Source: Chitinophaga lutea (GTDB lineage: Bacteria > Bacteroidota > Bacteroidia > Chitinophagales > Chitinophagaceae). From it: a stretch of DNA of 64,000 nucleotides. Under the pieces are notes generated by a model that was given only the letters and a program-made list of their open reading frames with translations, had not been told where the DNA came from and did no database searches. Numbering within the stretch: the first letter of the stretch is position 1; each line of letters starts with the position of its first letter. A program made the position numbers and the translations under genes. The stretch spans positions 1 to 64,000 of the forward strand of contig NZ_RPDH01000001.1 of assembly GCF_003813775.1 (NCBI RefSeq). Reading direction: 5' to 3'. This document shows, in pieces, positions 14,607-24,441 of this stretch.

Positions 14607-16343
14607 TCATTTTACCCCTGTGAGCCCGGTGAGCCACACGCGGCCCTCCAGTTGCCAGCCCGGCTCGGGCGTGATATTGAGCCAGGTCAGCAGCAACAAT
14701 GGCAGATCCTTGCCCGCAGGCACCAGGCTTTCCAGGTTACTGACAGCAGGCGGGTTGAGGATGGTAGAGAACGGCACCCAGGTATACTTACCGGTTGGCG
14801 ATCCCTGCAACACAAAATCGCGCCGCAGGGGAGACTTGTCCCTGAAAACCGATCCGGCGCCGTCGGTGGCGGGCCAATAACCCAGCAGGTAATCCAGGTA
14901 GGGATGATCGTCGCCAACCCTGATCGAGCCGGCATCTCTGGCGATAACCGAGTCCGGTATGGCCGTCTTGAAAATTCTCACCTCGGCCATATACACATCC
15001 GCCGGGATATTGTCCGACCCGGGGATGCGCCCCATCGTCAGCGGAGCCGGGCTGTTGATATTTCCCTGCCCCGTGATCTCCTTTTCCTCGCCGAACTTTC
15101 CGTCTGTAAAGGTTCTGACATACCGTTTGCCGCCCCGCCCAAGCACGGTCACGGCAATGTTGTGCCATTTTCCATCGCCGATCACGGCACCCTTGGCTTG
15201 CACATTCCCCTTCCCCACCTGTCCGAAATTCACCTGCCAGAAATTATTCTCAAGGAATATTAGCCAGCCCGGCACCCCGCTGGTAAATGTAGCGCGCTTG
15301 CTGAACACGGACGGGTATGTGTAGTTGTAGGAGCCGTCCGAACGCTTGTTCACCTTGATGTTGAGCTCCACCGTGAAGGAGGTGGTATCGCCGAAATTGT
15401 ATTCCTCAATAGCGCCGGGCACGGTAGCAAAGATGGCGTTTTCTTTCCCGAACAGGCGTACGGCGCTGCCGGAAAATTTGGTGCCGTTGAACGGGCGGTC
15501 GAGAAAGAGCGGCTTGAATGTGGGGGAATAAACAATGGTGAAAGTATTGAACAATGGTTTGCTGAATATCGAGTTATCGTCCGCCTGCGGGTCTACCGGG
15601 TAGTTACCGCCCATACTGGAAGTGACCACCACCAGCCATTTTTCGCCTGCAAACCCCTTTCGCGCCCGCAGCTTGCCCAGCATTTCGCCCACGTACCCGT
15701 CCAGCACGCCTACGGCATCGCGGTATTGCGGAACGGATGCATCGTACCCGTAGGCGGCGCCGGCGGCATTGACACTGCCGAACTGCGCTATAATGAGGCC
15801 GGCCGTATCTTCCGCCAACGCTGCCAGCACCGCATTTTTTACGGCAGGATCGTCATTTTCAAAGGCGACTGCTTTGTCTGATCCCGTGGAGAGATTGCTC
15901 AGCAGGGATTTGCTCGCGCCGAAAAAACGAATGGGGTACTCGGGTAAGCGGGACTTCACCAGCTTTGTGAACGGCGGAAACGCAGCCAGATTATTCCCTG
16001 AAAAATCGTTGTTGATGACCTGGTGCCTGCTGCCGCCGACACCCGTCAGCATACCGGCCCAGGACGCGGCCTGTACGCCCAGCGTATCCGTCAGCGAATT
16101 CCACGAATAGATGGCGTTGGCCTTCAGGGTCATCAGGTTTGCCGGGGCTATTTTGTTCACCGACTCTCCCCGCCCTCCGTCGATGATGATATAAAGCACC
16201 TTCGGCAACGGATCGATGGCGATCGTGTCCTTTCCTTCCGCCGCGTTGCGGGCGGGAGCGGCATCTTTATTGCAAGCAGTGAGCGCAGCGGCCGTTAGCA
16301 GTACAATCAGCCCGGATATGGTAGTTTTAAGATTCATGCGCAT
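14607..16343 (-). CDS. Lipoprotein with phosphodiesterase-like pseudoenzyme fold and LamG domain (DUF4983-like)
   Basis: This 578-residue lipoprotein has a lipobox ending in LTAC at Cys24. Residues about 45-260 follow the alkaline-phosphatase/nucleotide-pyrophosphatase fold (KVLYIIIDGGRGESV, LGVQAASWAGMLTGVGGSRHQVINND, LDGYVGEMLGKL). The key sites have drifted: the nucleophile Thr region reads QAASW, and the usual SDHG metal motif reads TSSMGG. It is therefore probably not catalytic. Residues about 315-490 are a LamG jelly roll (FTVELNIKV, WHNIAVTVLGRGG, VYMAEVRIFKTAIPDS). The C-terminal end matches the DUF4983-type tail of Bacteroidota surface lipoproteins in general layout. It is the last gene of the nine-gene operon, 28 bases after the DUF5008-like gene, and is likely a surface glycan-binding protein. 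Confidence 0.75.
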   Translation of the reverse strand: MRMNLKTTISGLIVLLTAAALTACNKDAAPARNAAEGKDTIAIDPLPKVLYIIIDGGRGESVNKIAPANLMTLKANAIYSWNSLTDTLGVQAASWAGMLTGVGGSRHQVINNDFSGNNLAAFPPFTKLVKSRLPEYPIRFFGASKSLLSNLSTGSDKAVAFENDDPAVKNAVLAALAEDTAGLIIAQFGSVNAAGAAYGYDASVPQYRDAVGVLDGYVGEMLGKLRARKGFAGEKWLVVVTSSMGGNYPVDPQADDNSIFSKPLFNTFTIVYSPTFKPLFLDRPFNGTKFSGSAVRLFGKENAIFATVPGAIEEYNFGDTTSFTVELNIKVNKRSDGSYNYTYPSVFSKRATFTSGVPGWLIFLENNFWQVNFGQVGKGNVQAKGAVIGDGKWHNIAVTVLGRGGKRYVRTFTDGKFGEEKEITGQGNINSPAPLTMGRIPGSDNIPADVYMAEVRIFKTAIPDSVIARDAGSIRVGDDHPYLDYLLGYWPATDGAGSVFRDKSPLRRDFVLQGSPTGKYTWVPFSTILNPPAVSNLESLVPAGKDLPLLLLTWLNITPEPGWQLEGRVWLTGLTGVK

Positions 16344-16371
16344 TTGATGTTATCAATATTATCGGTGAATA

Positions 16372-17952
16372 CTACTTTACCAGCAATCGGGTAAAATTCC
16401 CGGCAGACTGGCCGTTGAATGAATTGAAACTGCCCAGCAGCGTTATCCGCATATCGCCGTTCAATGCCCGCGATTCCACTACGCCCGATAAAAAGCCATA
16501 GAATTTCCCGATGGCATTGTAGCCGGCGGCCAATTTACCCCTGGCATCCAATACCATTATCCCGTTGCGCTGTACGTTATCATACCTCGAAAAGAAGCCC
16601 GTAACGAAAATGAGGCCATTGCTCAGCTGTGTTGCCTGGTTAATGCCGCCGCCCTCCAGCATACCGGTGGCAAAACCGGCTACCGGGTTGAAGCTTTCAT
16701 CGACCAGTACGATCTTATTGAACCTGGTTTTATTATAGTTATTAAAAATGCCGGCGAGTACATACTGCTTTGTTACTGCATTGTATGTAATCCGCTGGAC
16801 GGCATCGTCGGCGGTAGCCGTGAACGTGCGGTCGGGGCTGCCATCCGGGTTGATGCGGGCGATGTTCGACACCTGCATGTCGTCGTACCGGCTGAACCTG
16901 CCAACGATGATCAGCTTCCCGTCCGGCTGCATGACAGCATCCGAAATGTACCCGTTGGTGGCCGGGCGCCCTTTATGCAACAACAGATCGTAGTGGTAGG
17001 TTGAATCGAGCGAGCCGTCGCTGTTAAACCGCAGCATCTGCGACACTTCCACACTGTCTGTTACCAGCGAGTCCTTCAGCCCGTCTGCCGTTCCCACGCC
17101 GTATCGTTTTTGAACAAAGTAGTTGAAATCACCGATGGCCACGGTACGCCCGTTGGCATCCTGGAACAGCCTGGCGATGGAGCCGTCGGTGCCTCCCTTC
17201 CATACCGGCACCGTGTCCTTTTTGGTGAATGACTGAACCACGGTGGTATCCGGAGAACCGTTGGCGTTCAGCCGGCAGACATTGAACATCCGCTTCACCC
17301 CCCAGAAATGCCGGTCGAAGCCGGAGAAATTTCCCGCAACCAGCATTTTGCCGTTGGGCTGCACCACTACATCCGACAGCGGGCCGTAAGCGCCCTTGCC
17401 GAACAGCATCGTGCGGTCGAGCTCCTCGTTCCGGCTGATCACGATGATCCTGTTCAGGGGAGTCACCGCGCCCTTGTTCTCATAATTAGTAAAATTTCCG
17501 ATCAGCAGGAAGCGGCCGTCCGGCAGTTCCGGCATTTTACTGATGGGCCCGTTGGTACCAACGTTTGCCCGGAAAGTAATGTCGTTTTCAATTTTGCCGA
17601 GCACATTGAATACCGGCCCGTAAAAAGCCTGGTCGTCCACCACGATCTGCACATTGCCCGTGCTGGCGAGTTCCGGAACTTTAACGCTGACGTGCGTACT
17701 ATCCAGTTCCGTCACCTCCGCCGGCTGCCCGTTGAAGGAAAATACCAGCCGGCTCTTGTAGGGCAACAGGCCCTTTACCTTAAAACTCACCATGGCACCG
17801 GGCTCTCCCGCCGGAACGGAGGGCGGCTCGTCGAGGAACTTTATACCCAGCGGCTGTTTCCCTCCCTCATAGGGATTCTCAAAAATCTGCTCGTCACGGC
17901 GGCATGCGAAGGCCGCCGAAGCGAACAATATAAAAACAAGCAGTTTCTTCAT
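16372..17952 (-). CDS. DUF5008-like lipoprotein with IPT/TIG domain and beta-propeller repeats
   Basis: The start at 17952 gives MKKLLVFILFASAAFAC with lipobox Cys17; ATG 17958 is an alternative. Residues about 35-125 form an IPT/TIG immunoglobulin-like domain (LGIKFLDEPPSVPAGEPGAMVSF...NVLG). The rest is built of repeats of the delta-60/DUF5122 type, each with a D-x-x-x-Q-P-D-G-K-x-[IL]-x-x-G-x-F signature (VVVQPNGKMLVAGNF, AVMQPDGKLIIVGRF, and weaker copies), forming a beta-propeller of about 526 residues in total. It sits between a fasciclin gene and the LamG lipoprotein in the operon. A surface-exposed glycan-binding role is inferred from context; family name by resemblance only. Confidence 0.75.
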   Translation of the reverse strand: MKKLLVFILFASAAFACRRDEQIFENPYEGGKQPLGIKFLDEPPSVPAGEPGAMVSFKVKGLLPYKSRLVFSFNGQPAEVTELDSTHVSVKVPELASTGNVQIVVDDQAFYGPVFNVLGKIENDITFRANVGTNGPISKMPELPDGRFLLIGNFTNYENKGAVTPLNRIIVISRNEELDRTMLFGKGAYGPLSDVVVQPNGKMLVAGNFSGFDRHFWGVKRMFNVCRLNANGSPDTTVVQSFTKKDTVPVWKGGTDGSIARLFQDANGRTVAIGDFNYFVQKRYGVGTADGLKDSLVTDSVEVSQMLRFNSDGSLDSTYHYDLLLHKGRPATNGYISDAVMQPDGKLIIVGRFSRYDDMQVSNIARINPDGSPDRTFTATADDAVQRITYNAVTKQYVLAGIFNNYNKTRFNKIVLVDESFNPVAGFATGMLEGGGINQATQLSNGLIFVTGFFSRYDNVQRNGIMVLDARGKLAAGYNAIGKFYGFLSGVVESRALNGDMRITLLGSFNSFNGQSAGNFTRLLVK

Positions 17953-17984
17953 AATCAAATCTTCAGATAGGTCCGTTAATATAT

Positions 17985-18695
17985 TTACGGCTTGTATGCC
18001 AGGAAGTCATTCAAAAAACCATCGGGATCAAAAGCGAAATACCCGTCCGAATCCCTCAGCACATGCACGGCGGCATGGTAAGGCTGAATATTGCAGGATG
18101 CCACCGCCACATTGAAAAAATTATACCTGCTCAGGCTGCCCGGCTCGCGCAGGTACGAGAGGTTCAGCTGCCGGTAGCCCACGTACTTGACGCCGCCGGA
18201 TGTGGCGTAGGTAACGCCGATGTTCATCGGCGTGTTGTTGATGGAAAGATAAATTTGCCCGCCGTATACCTGCAGCAGGTCGAAATCTATCTGCGGATAG
18301 TCCTTCAGCAGGTTAATCCCTTTGAAAATATACATCGACATGTATTTTCTCCACACCACGGCGGGTACCTCCTCCAGTGTCTTGATGGTATCCTTCCCCA
18401 GCTTGTACAACCGGTTGTTGAATGCCGTGAGCAGGCTCGTCACGCTCCGGTCGGTAGGCGCAAACAATGTAAGGGAGTCTTTCTTCAGCGCCTCGTCGAG
18501 CCCGGCTATTTTAATGATGGCCTCGATCGTGTCGAAAAACAGCGGCTTTTCGTGCAGGTAATCCATCACCGTTCCCTTGTATACGGGCGATGTGATACCG
18601 GTATCCTTGTAATAATCGTCTTTCTTGCACGACACCAGGACGATTGCCGCCAGTAGGAAGCCGGGGAAAAATCCGGGGAATGAAAACTTCTTCAT
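17985..18695 (-). CDS. Fasciclin-domain lipoprotein (second in operon)
   Basis: This 236-residue lipoprotein has lipobox LVSC at Cys23. The fasciclin (FAS1) pattern is seen in residues about 45-215: YLHEKPLFFDTIEAIIKIAGLDEAL, LTLFAPTDRSVTSLL (the conserved FAPT-D segment) and the closing AAVHVLRDSDGYFAFDP. FAS1 domains mediate adhesion and are common accessory lipoproteins in SusC/SusD operons of this phylum. The start lies 4 bases after the SusD stop, so the two are closely coupled. A second fasciclin protein lies at 24442-25098 in the same operon, each next to its own SusD. Confidence 0.85.
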   Translation of the reverse strand: MKKFSFPGFFPGFLLAAIVLVSCKKDDYYKDTGITSPVYKGTVMDYLHEKPLFFDTIEAIIKIAGLDEALKKDSLTLFAPTDRSVTSLLTAFNNRLYKLGKDTIKTLEEVPAVVWRKYMSMYIFKGINLLKDYPQIDFDLLQVYGGQIYLSINNTPMNIGVTYATSGGVKYVGYRQLNLSYLREPGSLSRYNFFNVAVASCNIQPYHAAVHVLRDSDGYFAFDPDGFLNDFLAYKP

Positions 18696-18699
18696 AAAA

Positions 18700-20223
18700 T
18701 CAGTTTGTCCAGTAATTATTCAATGTCATCAGGGGATTGTTGTCCATCACGCTGGGCGACAGCGGCCACGTCCAGCCCCCGCGTTCGAACTGATCGGCGG
18801 AGAGCGGGTAGTAGCACCATTTCTGGTCCATCACCCTGCCCGTTCTGACGAGGTCGAAATAATAGACCCCTTCTCCCATGAGCTCCTTGGCCTGCTCTAT
18901 ATAAATCGCCTGCCGCAGGTTGTCCACTCCCGTTGCGATATACCTGGGCGCGCCGGCCCGGTCGCGGATTATATTCAGCAGGGCAACGGCCTCGTCTGTA
19001 CGGCCGGTTTCCGCCATGGCTTCCGCCGTCAGCAGAATGACGCCGGCATACCTGAAAATGATGACATTATCGTCCGGGTTACCACCTTCTCCGGCGTGGG
19101 CATAAACGTTGGTGAACTTGAGGAACATAAACCGGCCGTTGTCTGCCAGCATATACTGGTCGAACCACAAGAGCCGCCGCATATCCTGTTCCCCCTCCGG
19201 GTACAGCATCCGCAGAAACGAAGCACGGAAAAAGCCCATGCTGAAGGTGTGCCCCGACTTGTAAGGCACATGCAGCAACATATCCGAAAAGGACGCGTAC
19301 AGCGACAAGGTTTCGCCATAGTTGTAGTTCTGGGCAATCTCCAGCAACCCTTCTTGGCTCCTTCCCTTGAAAATGTTGTGAAACTCCTCGATCGGCAGCA
19401 GCTTATAGGTCCCGCTTTGCATCAGTTCCTTCCCCAATGCCACTGTTTTCTCGTAATGCTCCTGCTTTTTCCCCTTGTCGAATCCGGCGTTCCACATGTG
19501 CATATACATCAGCATCGCCAGCGCGCCGCCTTTGGTGGCCCTCACAGCTCTCATGGAGGGATCTTTATAATTCCAGGGAAGATCGTTCACACGCTTTTCC
19601 AGGTCCGCAATGCAGTTATCGATGACGGTCACCATATTCGTCCTTGGCAGCGGCTTGCTGAGATACGCCTCGGTATAATACGGCACGTCGCCATACAACC
19701 TGACGAGAAACAGATAGGTCATGCACCGGATAAACACGGCTTCGGCCGTATACCGGTTAAGGTCCCCTGTTGAAAGTTCCGGGATGGTCCGTTTCGCCAG
19801 CTCTTCTTCCATGATATTGGCCGACTGGATAACACGGTAAAACTCCTTCCACTTCGTCATGGAAGGGAAATTGAAATTGGTGGTGTTCCACTTCGCGTTC
19901 GGCGCTATCAGGCCCAGCAGGTCGTTTTGCCCGGCTACGTCGATATAGGCCCGTCGTACGGGATCGTCCGTTTCAGGCGACATCCTTACCTGGCCGGAAC
20001 GCAGTTCGCCCGACGCTGCGATAAACGAAGTGCTCGACAGTTTATCCCTGAACTGGCCGTACATATCGCTGACGTAAGCCTCCACGTCCGCCGGCTTTTT
20101 CCAGAAAGCGTTACCGGATAATTTGTCGACCGGCTCCACCAGCAGGAATTTCCTGCAGCCGGCGCTGCAAAACGTTCCCGCGATCAATATCAATGCTGCA
20201 ATTTTCAGTTTCATATATTTCAC
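18700..20223 (-). CDS. RagB/SusD family nutrient-uptake outer membrane lipoprotein (pair 2)
   Basis: This 507-residue lipoprotein has a lipobox near Cys22 (GTFCSAGCRKF). SusD hallmarks are the N-terminal DKLSGNAFWKKPADVEAYVSDMY, the TPR-like helices (LNRYTAEAVFIRCMTYLFLVRLYGDVPYYTEAYL), and the C-terminal VIIFRYAGVILLTAEAMAETGRTDEAVALLNIIRDRAG and QAIYIEQAKELMGEGVYYFDLVRTGRV. It binds glycan at the cell surface and caps the partner SusC. It begins 16 bases after that SusC gene, and the fasciclin gene follows by 4 bases. Confidence 0.93.
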   Translation of the reverse strand: MKYMKLKIAALILIAGTFCSAGCRKFLLVEPVDKLSGNAFWKKPADVEAYVSDMYGQFRDKLSSTSFIAASGELRSGQVRMSPETDDPVRRAYIDVAGQNDLLGLIAPNAKWNTTNFNFPSMTKWKEFYRVIQSANIMEEELAKRTIPELSTGDLNRYTAEAVFIRCMTYLFLVRLYGDVPYYTEAYLSKPLPRTNMVTVIDNCIADLEKRVNDLPWNYKDPSMRAVRATKGGALAMLMYMHMWNAGFDKGKKQEHYEKTVALGKELMQSGTYKLLPIEEFHNIFKGRSQEGLLEIAQNYNYGETLSLYASFSDMLLHVPYKSGHTFSMGFFRASFLRMLYPEGEQDMRRLLWFDQYMLADNGRFMFLKFTNVYAHAGEGGNPDDNVIIFRYAGVILLTAEAMAETGRTDEAVALLNIIRDRAGAPRYIATGVDNLRQAIYIEQAKELMGEGVYYFDLVRTGRVMDQKWCYYPLSADQFERGGWTWPLSPSVMDNNPLMTLNNYWTN

Positions 20224-20239
20224 ATTGAGTGCCTCTGCG

Positions 20240-23200
20240 TTAAAAATCTACATTCAGGCCCAGGTTATACGTATGCGGTGACGGATAACCGTCTGAGCGG
20301 TCGCGGCCCAGGTCCGTCACGTTTTCCGCGCTCGGGCCCCGGTACTTCGACCAGGTAAACAGGTTGTTCACCGAGCCGTAGAACCGTACGGAATTGAGCC
20401 CTGCGCGCCTTACGAACTGCTTGTTCAGGGTGTAGGAAAATGAAGCCGTGTTCAGCTTGTAATAGCTTCCCGTTTCCTGGAACAGGCTCTGGTTGTCCCT
20501 GTAAGGTTTGGTCACCGGCGCGCGTTTATAGTCGTATACATTCGCGAATTCAGCGTTATCGCCCGGCTTTTGCCAGTAGGTAACGCCCGGCGGCAGCACC
20601 GTGATGGAATTCGGTTTGTGCGGATCCTGCAGGAAGTTCATGCGCTCCACCAGGGCACTGTTGATCACGTCCCTGATGAGGGTATAGGAACCATTCACAT
20701 TCAGGGAATAGTTCTTATACCGGAAAGAGGTGCTGAAACCGCCCGTGATCAGGGGCATGCTGTTACCCATAATTACACGGTCATTGTCTGTAATCACATA
20801 GTTCCCGTCCAGGTCGAGGAACCTGGCATCGCCGGCACGGAAAGGAACGCCTTCCGGTGTGCGCAGGTAAATACCCGTGGCCGGGTCGAGCGGCACGTCG
20901 TCGTCGGTCGCATACACCCCCGTATTTTTATACAGGTAATTGCTGAACGTGTTACGCCCTACCCGCAGGTAAATATTACCGCCTGTCAGGAACTGGCGTT
21001 CGTTACCCGGCAAACGCGTCAACACGTCTTTGTTCAGCGCGCCGTTGATGGAGAAGGTCCATTGCAGCGCACTGTTTTTGGGCAGAGGGCGGAGCGTAAT
21101 GCTCAACTCGTGACCGTAATTGACCAGCCCCACCTCGTTGCTCGTTATTTCGTCGAACCCGACGATATCCGGCATGGCCTTGCCCCTGGTGAGAAAGTCC
21201 ACCTGTTTGTAATACGCATCATACGAAAGCTCTACATGGCTGTCGAAGAAACCTGCCTCGAAACCGAAGTTGTATTGTGTAGTGGTGGTGGGACGCAGGG
21301 CCGGGTTCGGCAGTTTTCCGAAACCGATCCCTATCCGTGGAACGTTGTTATAAGTTTTACGTAACTCATACAGCCCCGTTGCCGAGTAAATATCGCCATT
21401 GGGTACAATGTTACGGCCCCACGACATACGGATGGATCCATAGGAGAGCCAGGAAAGATCCTTGAGCAGGTTCTCCTTATTGAAGTTCCACCGGAAGCCG
21501 GCCGCCGGGTTGCGGGCATACCTGTTGGCGATACCGCTGGCCGATGAAGCGTCCATCCGGTAGCTTGCATCGAAAATGTATTTCTTTTTGTAATCGTAGG
21601 TGAAGTTTCCAGAAAAGGAAACGCCCGTGTTCCTGTTATAACCGATCAGGCCGGCTCTCGACGAAAGCCCGTCTGCGCCCAAAGGCCCCTGGAACTGGTC
21701 GCTCGGCGTTTTCTTCTGCCGGATAACGGCCGACTGGGACGCGCCTGCGTGCAGCTCGTTGGAAAAGGAGAGACCGAAACTATGATCGCTGGCCACTTTC
21801 CTGTAAAAGGAAAGCGCATTCCTGTTAAAAAGGGAGGCTCCCCGGTCGTTATACCCGTACACTTCCGAAAAGTCTTTATTGGCCGCCGAAGGGATATAGC
21901 TTCCCTCCGTGTTGGTGGAATAACTATAGGCCAGGCTCGACGACACAGAGGCTCCGCTGAACAGCTCATAATTCACATCCAGGTTGATGCGGTAGCTGCC
22001 GCTTTTGTTATCGTTCCTGGTATTCAGCGACGACAGGGCGCTGTTGGTGCTCAGGAAAAAGCTTGGCGGCGGCAGCAGCGAAGACGACTTGCCGTCCGTT
22101 GCCACGCCCTTCTGCAAAAGCCCTGTTCCCGATCCTTTGTTCTTTAAGCCAACCGAAGACGAGATGGCCGCGAACACCCGCAACTTCTTGCTCGGCTTGT
22201 ATTCCATATTCGTGTTCAGCGAATACCTGGTGAAACCGGTATTCTTGATCACTCCCGACTCGTTATAATAGCCCAGGTTCACCTTGTAGTTGAATTTGGG
22301 ATCCCCACCGCTGATACCTACGTTATGCGTCTGGTTGAATGTTTTACGATAGAAGATACCCTGCCAGTCCGTGCTGTTATTGTAGAACGGGTTCAAACTA
22401 TCGGCCAGCAGCGGGGTGTAGGAAATATTGTAGATATCCTGCATCGACCCGTATCTGAATATTTCGGACAGCCTGAAATCACGCTCCTCTTTTCCCCCGA
22501 TGGTGGGCCGCAGTTTAGGGGGTGTATTCAGGAAGAAATTGCCCGTATACCTTACAACGGGGACCGGCGAGTTACCGCGTTTCGTGGTAATGATGATCAC
22601 CCCGTATGCGCCGCGGGAACCATACAGTGATGTTGCCTGGCCGTCTTTCAACACCTCCAGGCTTTCAATATCTTCAGGCGGGATCATTGAAGTGGGGCTG
22701 ACGCCCGGGCCCGCCGTTTGGAAGCCGTATTCGAAGCCAACGTCCGGGGAAACCGGCACACCGTCTATCACGTACAGGGGCGAAGTAGGGGTAAGAAAAG
22801 CATCGTCGCCTCCGCCGGTGATCCCGATCGACGAGATACCGCGCAACTGCATGAAGCCACGGGCGCCCGGCGCGCCGGTGTTGTTCTGGATGTTAAGGCC
22901 TGCCACCTTGCCCTGTAGCAGCTGCTCAACGTTCGACACCGGAATGTCCTGCAACTCCTTTCCACTTATCTTGACCGCCGAGCCCACCACGGTTTCGCGT
23001 GTCTTCTTCTGGTACCCGACTATCAGGGCTTCATTCAGTTTGTTTTCGCTCGTGCTCAAACGCACCACGAGCTCCCGTTTAACACCGGGCTTGAATTTAT
23101 AATCGGCATATCCCACATAGCGGAACACCATCAGTGCATTGGGGTCCGCGTATACGGTGAACGCCCCGTTGTTGTCGGTTACACCCAGCGCTTTCAGGGG

Positions 23201-23353
23201 ATTGCCCCCTAAGATACTCACGCCTATCAATCGCTCGTCGGAGCCTGCTTCCCGGACAACGCCCTTGATCGGCACCCTGTTCTGCGCGGCGAGGCATTGC
23301 CAAACCGTCAACAAACAGCCAACCAGCGCCAATCGTGTGTAGATATATTTCAT
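20240..23353 (-). CDS. SusC/RagA family TonB-linked outer membrane transporter (pair 2)
   Basis: This 1037-residue protein has a signal peptide (ends near residue 23, LAAQ), then a carboxypeptidase-regulatory-like domain (about 28-110, IKGVVREAGSDERLIGVSILG). The TonB plug follows with VGYQKKTRETVVGSAVKISGKEL, LLQGKVAGLNIQNNTGAPG, the SusC signature PLYVIDGVPV, and SLEVLKDGQATSLYGSRGAYGVIIITTKRG. A 22-strand-type barrel ends in YNLGLNVDF. It imports glycan fragments into the periplasm with SusD pair 2. It lies 50 bases after the DUF5007-like gene, within the operon. Confidence 0.93.
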   Translation of the reverse strand: MKYIYTRLALVGCLLTVWQCLAAQNRVPIKGVVREAGSDERLIGVSILGGNPLKALGVTDNNGAFTVYADPNALMVFRYVGYADYKFKPGVKRELVVRLSTSENKLNEALIVGYQKKTRETVVGSAVKISGKELQDIPVSNVEQLLQGKVAGLNIQNNTGAPGARGFMQLRGISSIGITGGGDDAFLTPTSPLYVIDGVPVSPDVGFEYGFQTAGPGVSPTSMIPPEDIESLEVLKDGQATSLYGSRGAYGVIIITTKRGNSPVPVVRYTGNFFLNTPPKLRPTIGGKEERDFRLSEIFRYGSMQDIYNISYTPLLADSLNPFYNNSTDWQGIFYRKTFNQTHNVGISGGDPKFNYKVNLGYYNESGVIKNTGFTRYSLNTNMEYKPSKKLRVFAAISSSVGLKNKGSGTGLLQKGVATDGKSSSLLPPPSFFLSTNSALSSLNTRNDNKSGSYRINLDVNYELFSGASVSSSLAYSYSTNTEGSYIPSAANKDFSEVYGYNDRGASLFNRNALSFYRKVASDHSFGLSFSNELHAGASQSAVIRQKKTPSDQFQGPLGADGLSSRAGLIGYNRNTGVSFSGNFTYDYKKKYIFDASYRMDASSASGIANRYARNPAAGFRWNFNKENLLKDLSWLSYGSIRMSWGRNIVPNGDIYSATGLYELRKTYNNVPRIGIGFGKLPNPALRPTTTTQYNFGFEAGFFDSHVELSYDAYYKQVDFLTRGKAMPDIVGFDEITSNEVGLVNYGHELSITLRPLPKNSALQWTFSINGALNKDVLTRLPGNERQFLTGGNIYLRVGRNTFSNYLYKNTGVYATDDDVPLDPATGIYLRTPEGVPFRAGDARFLDLDGNYVITDNDRVIMGNSMPLITGGFSTSFRYKNYSLNVNGSYTLIRDVINSALVERMNFLQDPHKPNSITVLPPGVTYWQKPGDNAEFANVYDYKRAPVTKPYRDNQSLFQETGSYYKLNTASFSYTLNKQFVRRAGLNSVRFYGSVNNLFTWSKYRGPSAENVTDLGRDRSDGYPSPHTYNLGLNVDF

Positions 23354-23403
23354 CTGCGGAAATCTTTAGGTTTTAAGAAAATGAAATGGATACACGGCTG
23401 CGG

Positions 23404-24438
23404 TCACTCGTCCCTGAAACGGGGATTGTCTTTATAGAAGTGGAAAACAATCTCCCAATCCCCTTTTTCGAAAATTCTGAAGTTGAACGACAGCGACGAG
23501 GTGGACCTTATCCCTCCCAGCCCCAGCCGGTCGTAGGTAAACGCCACTGCCGCCTGGGAACCGTCGTTATTCGTGTAGCGCGTTTTCAACCTGATCAACG
23601 GAATTGGATAGGCAACATCAAACGCCAGCGAAGTGGCCGTTTTTTTGACATTAAAGCCGTGCACGACGGAATCCAGCACTGTTCTGTTGAACTTCGCCGG
23701 ATCTATGGGAAGTGAATCCTTATCGAGGAACTGGAATGACAGGCTGTTGCCTTCTCCTTTTTTCCTGAAATAAACCCTCACCTGGTCTGCGGTGAGCGCT
23801 TTGCCTGTCAAATCCCCGGTAATATTGTTCACCGTAGGATTGATATGAAGTATATTCCCGTTGTTGTCCTTTTTTACCTGGCCGGTCACCGGATCGAACT
23901 GGTTCGGTTCGTATGCGCGTTGTGAAAGCGGTTTCAGTATGAGGTTTTTGAACACCCTCCGGCCGCCCGAGTTACTGACGTCCACGTCAAAAAAATACCC
24001 CGAATCCGGCTGCGACACCATTTGCTGGTTGGTAGCCTCCGCCCATATCACGAACTCGCCGGAATGCGGCCGGATTTCCCATAGCGGGTGTTTCTCCGGC
24101 TTTCTCTTCTGCGTAATTTCCTCCAGCGTCTTTTCAAGGCCGGTATATCCCTTCTTCCACACCAGCACCTCCACGCTGCTATCGGCAAGGTCAACCGCGT
24201 TGCCGGCGCGCGTACGCATATTCACAATTTTAAAATTCAACGGAAGAGACGACTGACCTGCGTTGAAGACATTCGAATAGAAAGTGGTGCGGCCCAGCAC
24301 CGGCTGGTATAACGTAGTGGTGAACACCGCCTTCTCGCTGAGGTAGTCCAGGTCGTCCGGCAGGTACTTTTTGCACGCCGGTCCCGCCAGTACCGCTACC
24401 GCGAGTAAAAAGCCATAAAATAGTCTGTTGCCTGGCAT
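23404..24438 (-). CDS. DUF5007-like surface lipoprotein
   Basis: This 344-residue lipoprotein has a lipobox ending near Cys22 (LAGPACKKYLPDDLDYLSEKAVF). The body is beta-rich, with repeated WxxxPHSGEFVIWAEATN-like and F-x-F-x-x-K-D-N stretches and no enzymatic motif. The opening CKKYLPDDLDYLS and overall length are those of the DUF5007 proteins found beside SusC/SusD pairs and fasciclin proteins in Bacteroidota. It lies 3 bases after the fasciclin gene. A surface glycan-binding role comparable to SusE/SusF is inferred from context. Confidence 0.72.
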   Translation of the reverse strand: MPGNRLFYGFLLAVAVLAGPACKKYLPDDLDYLSEKAVFTTTLYQPVLGRTTFYSNVFNAGQSSLPLNFKIVNMRTRAGNAVDLADSSVEVLVWKKGYTGLEKTLEEITQKRKPEKHPLWEIRPHSGEFVIWAEATNQQMVSQPDSGYFFDVDVSNSGGRRVFKNLILKPLSQRAYEPNQFDPVTGQVKKDNNGNILHINPTVNNITGDLTGKALTADQVRVYFRKKGEGNSLSFQFLDKDSLPIDPAKFNRTVLDSVVHGFNVKKTATSLAFDVAYPIPLIRLKTRYTNNDGSQAAVAFTYDRLGLGGIRSTSSLSFNFRIFEKGDWEIVFHFYKDNPRFRDE

Positions 24439-24441
24439 ATC

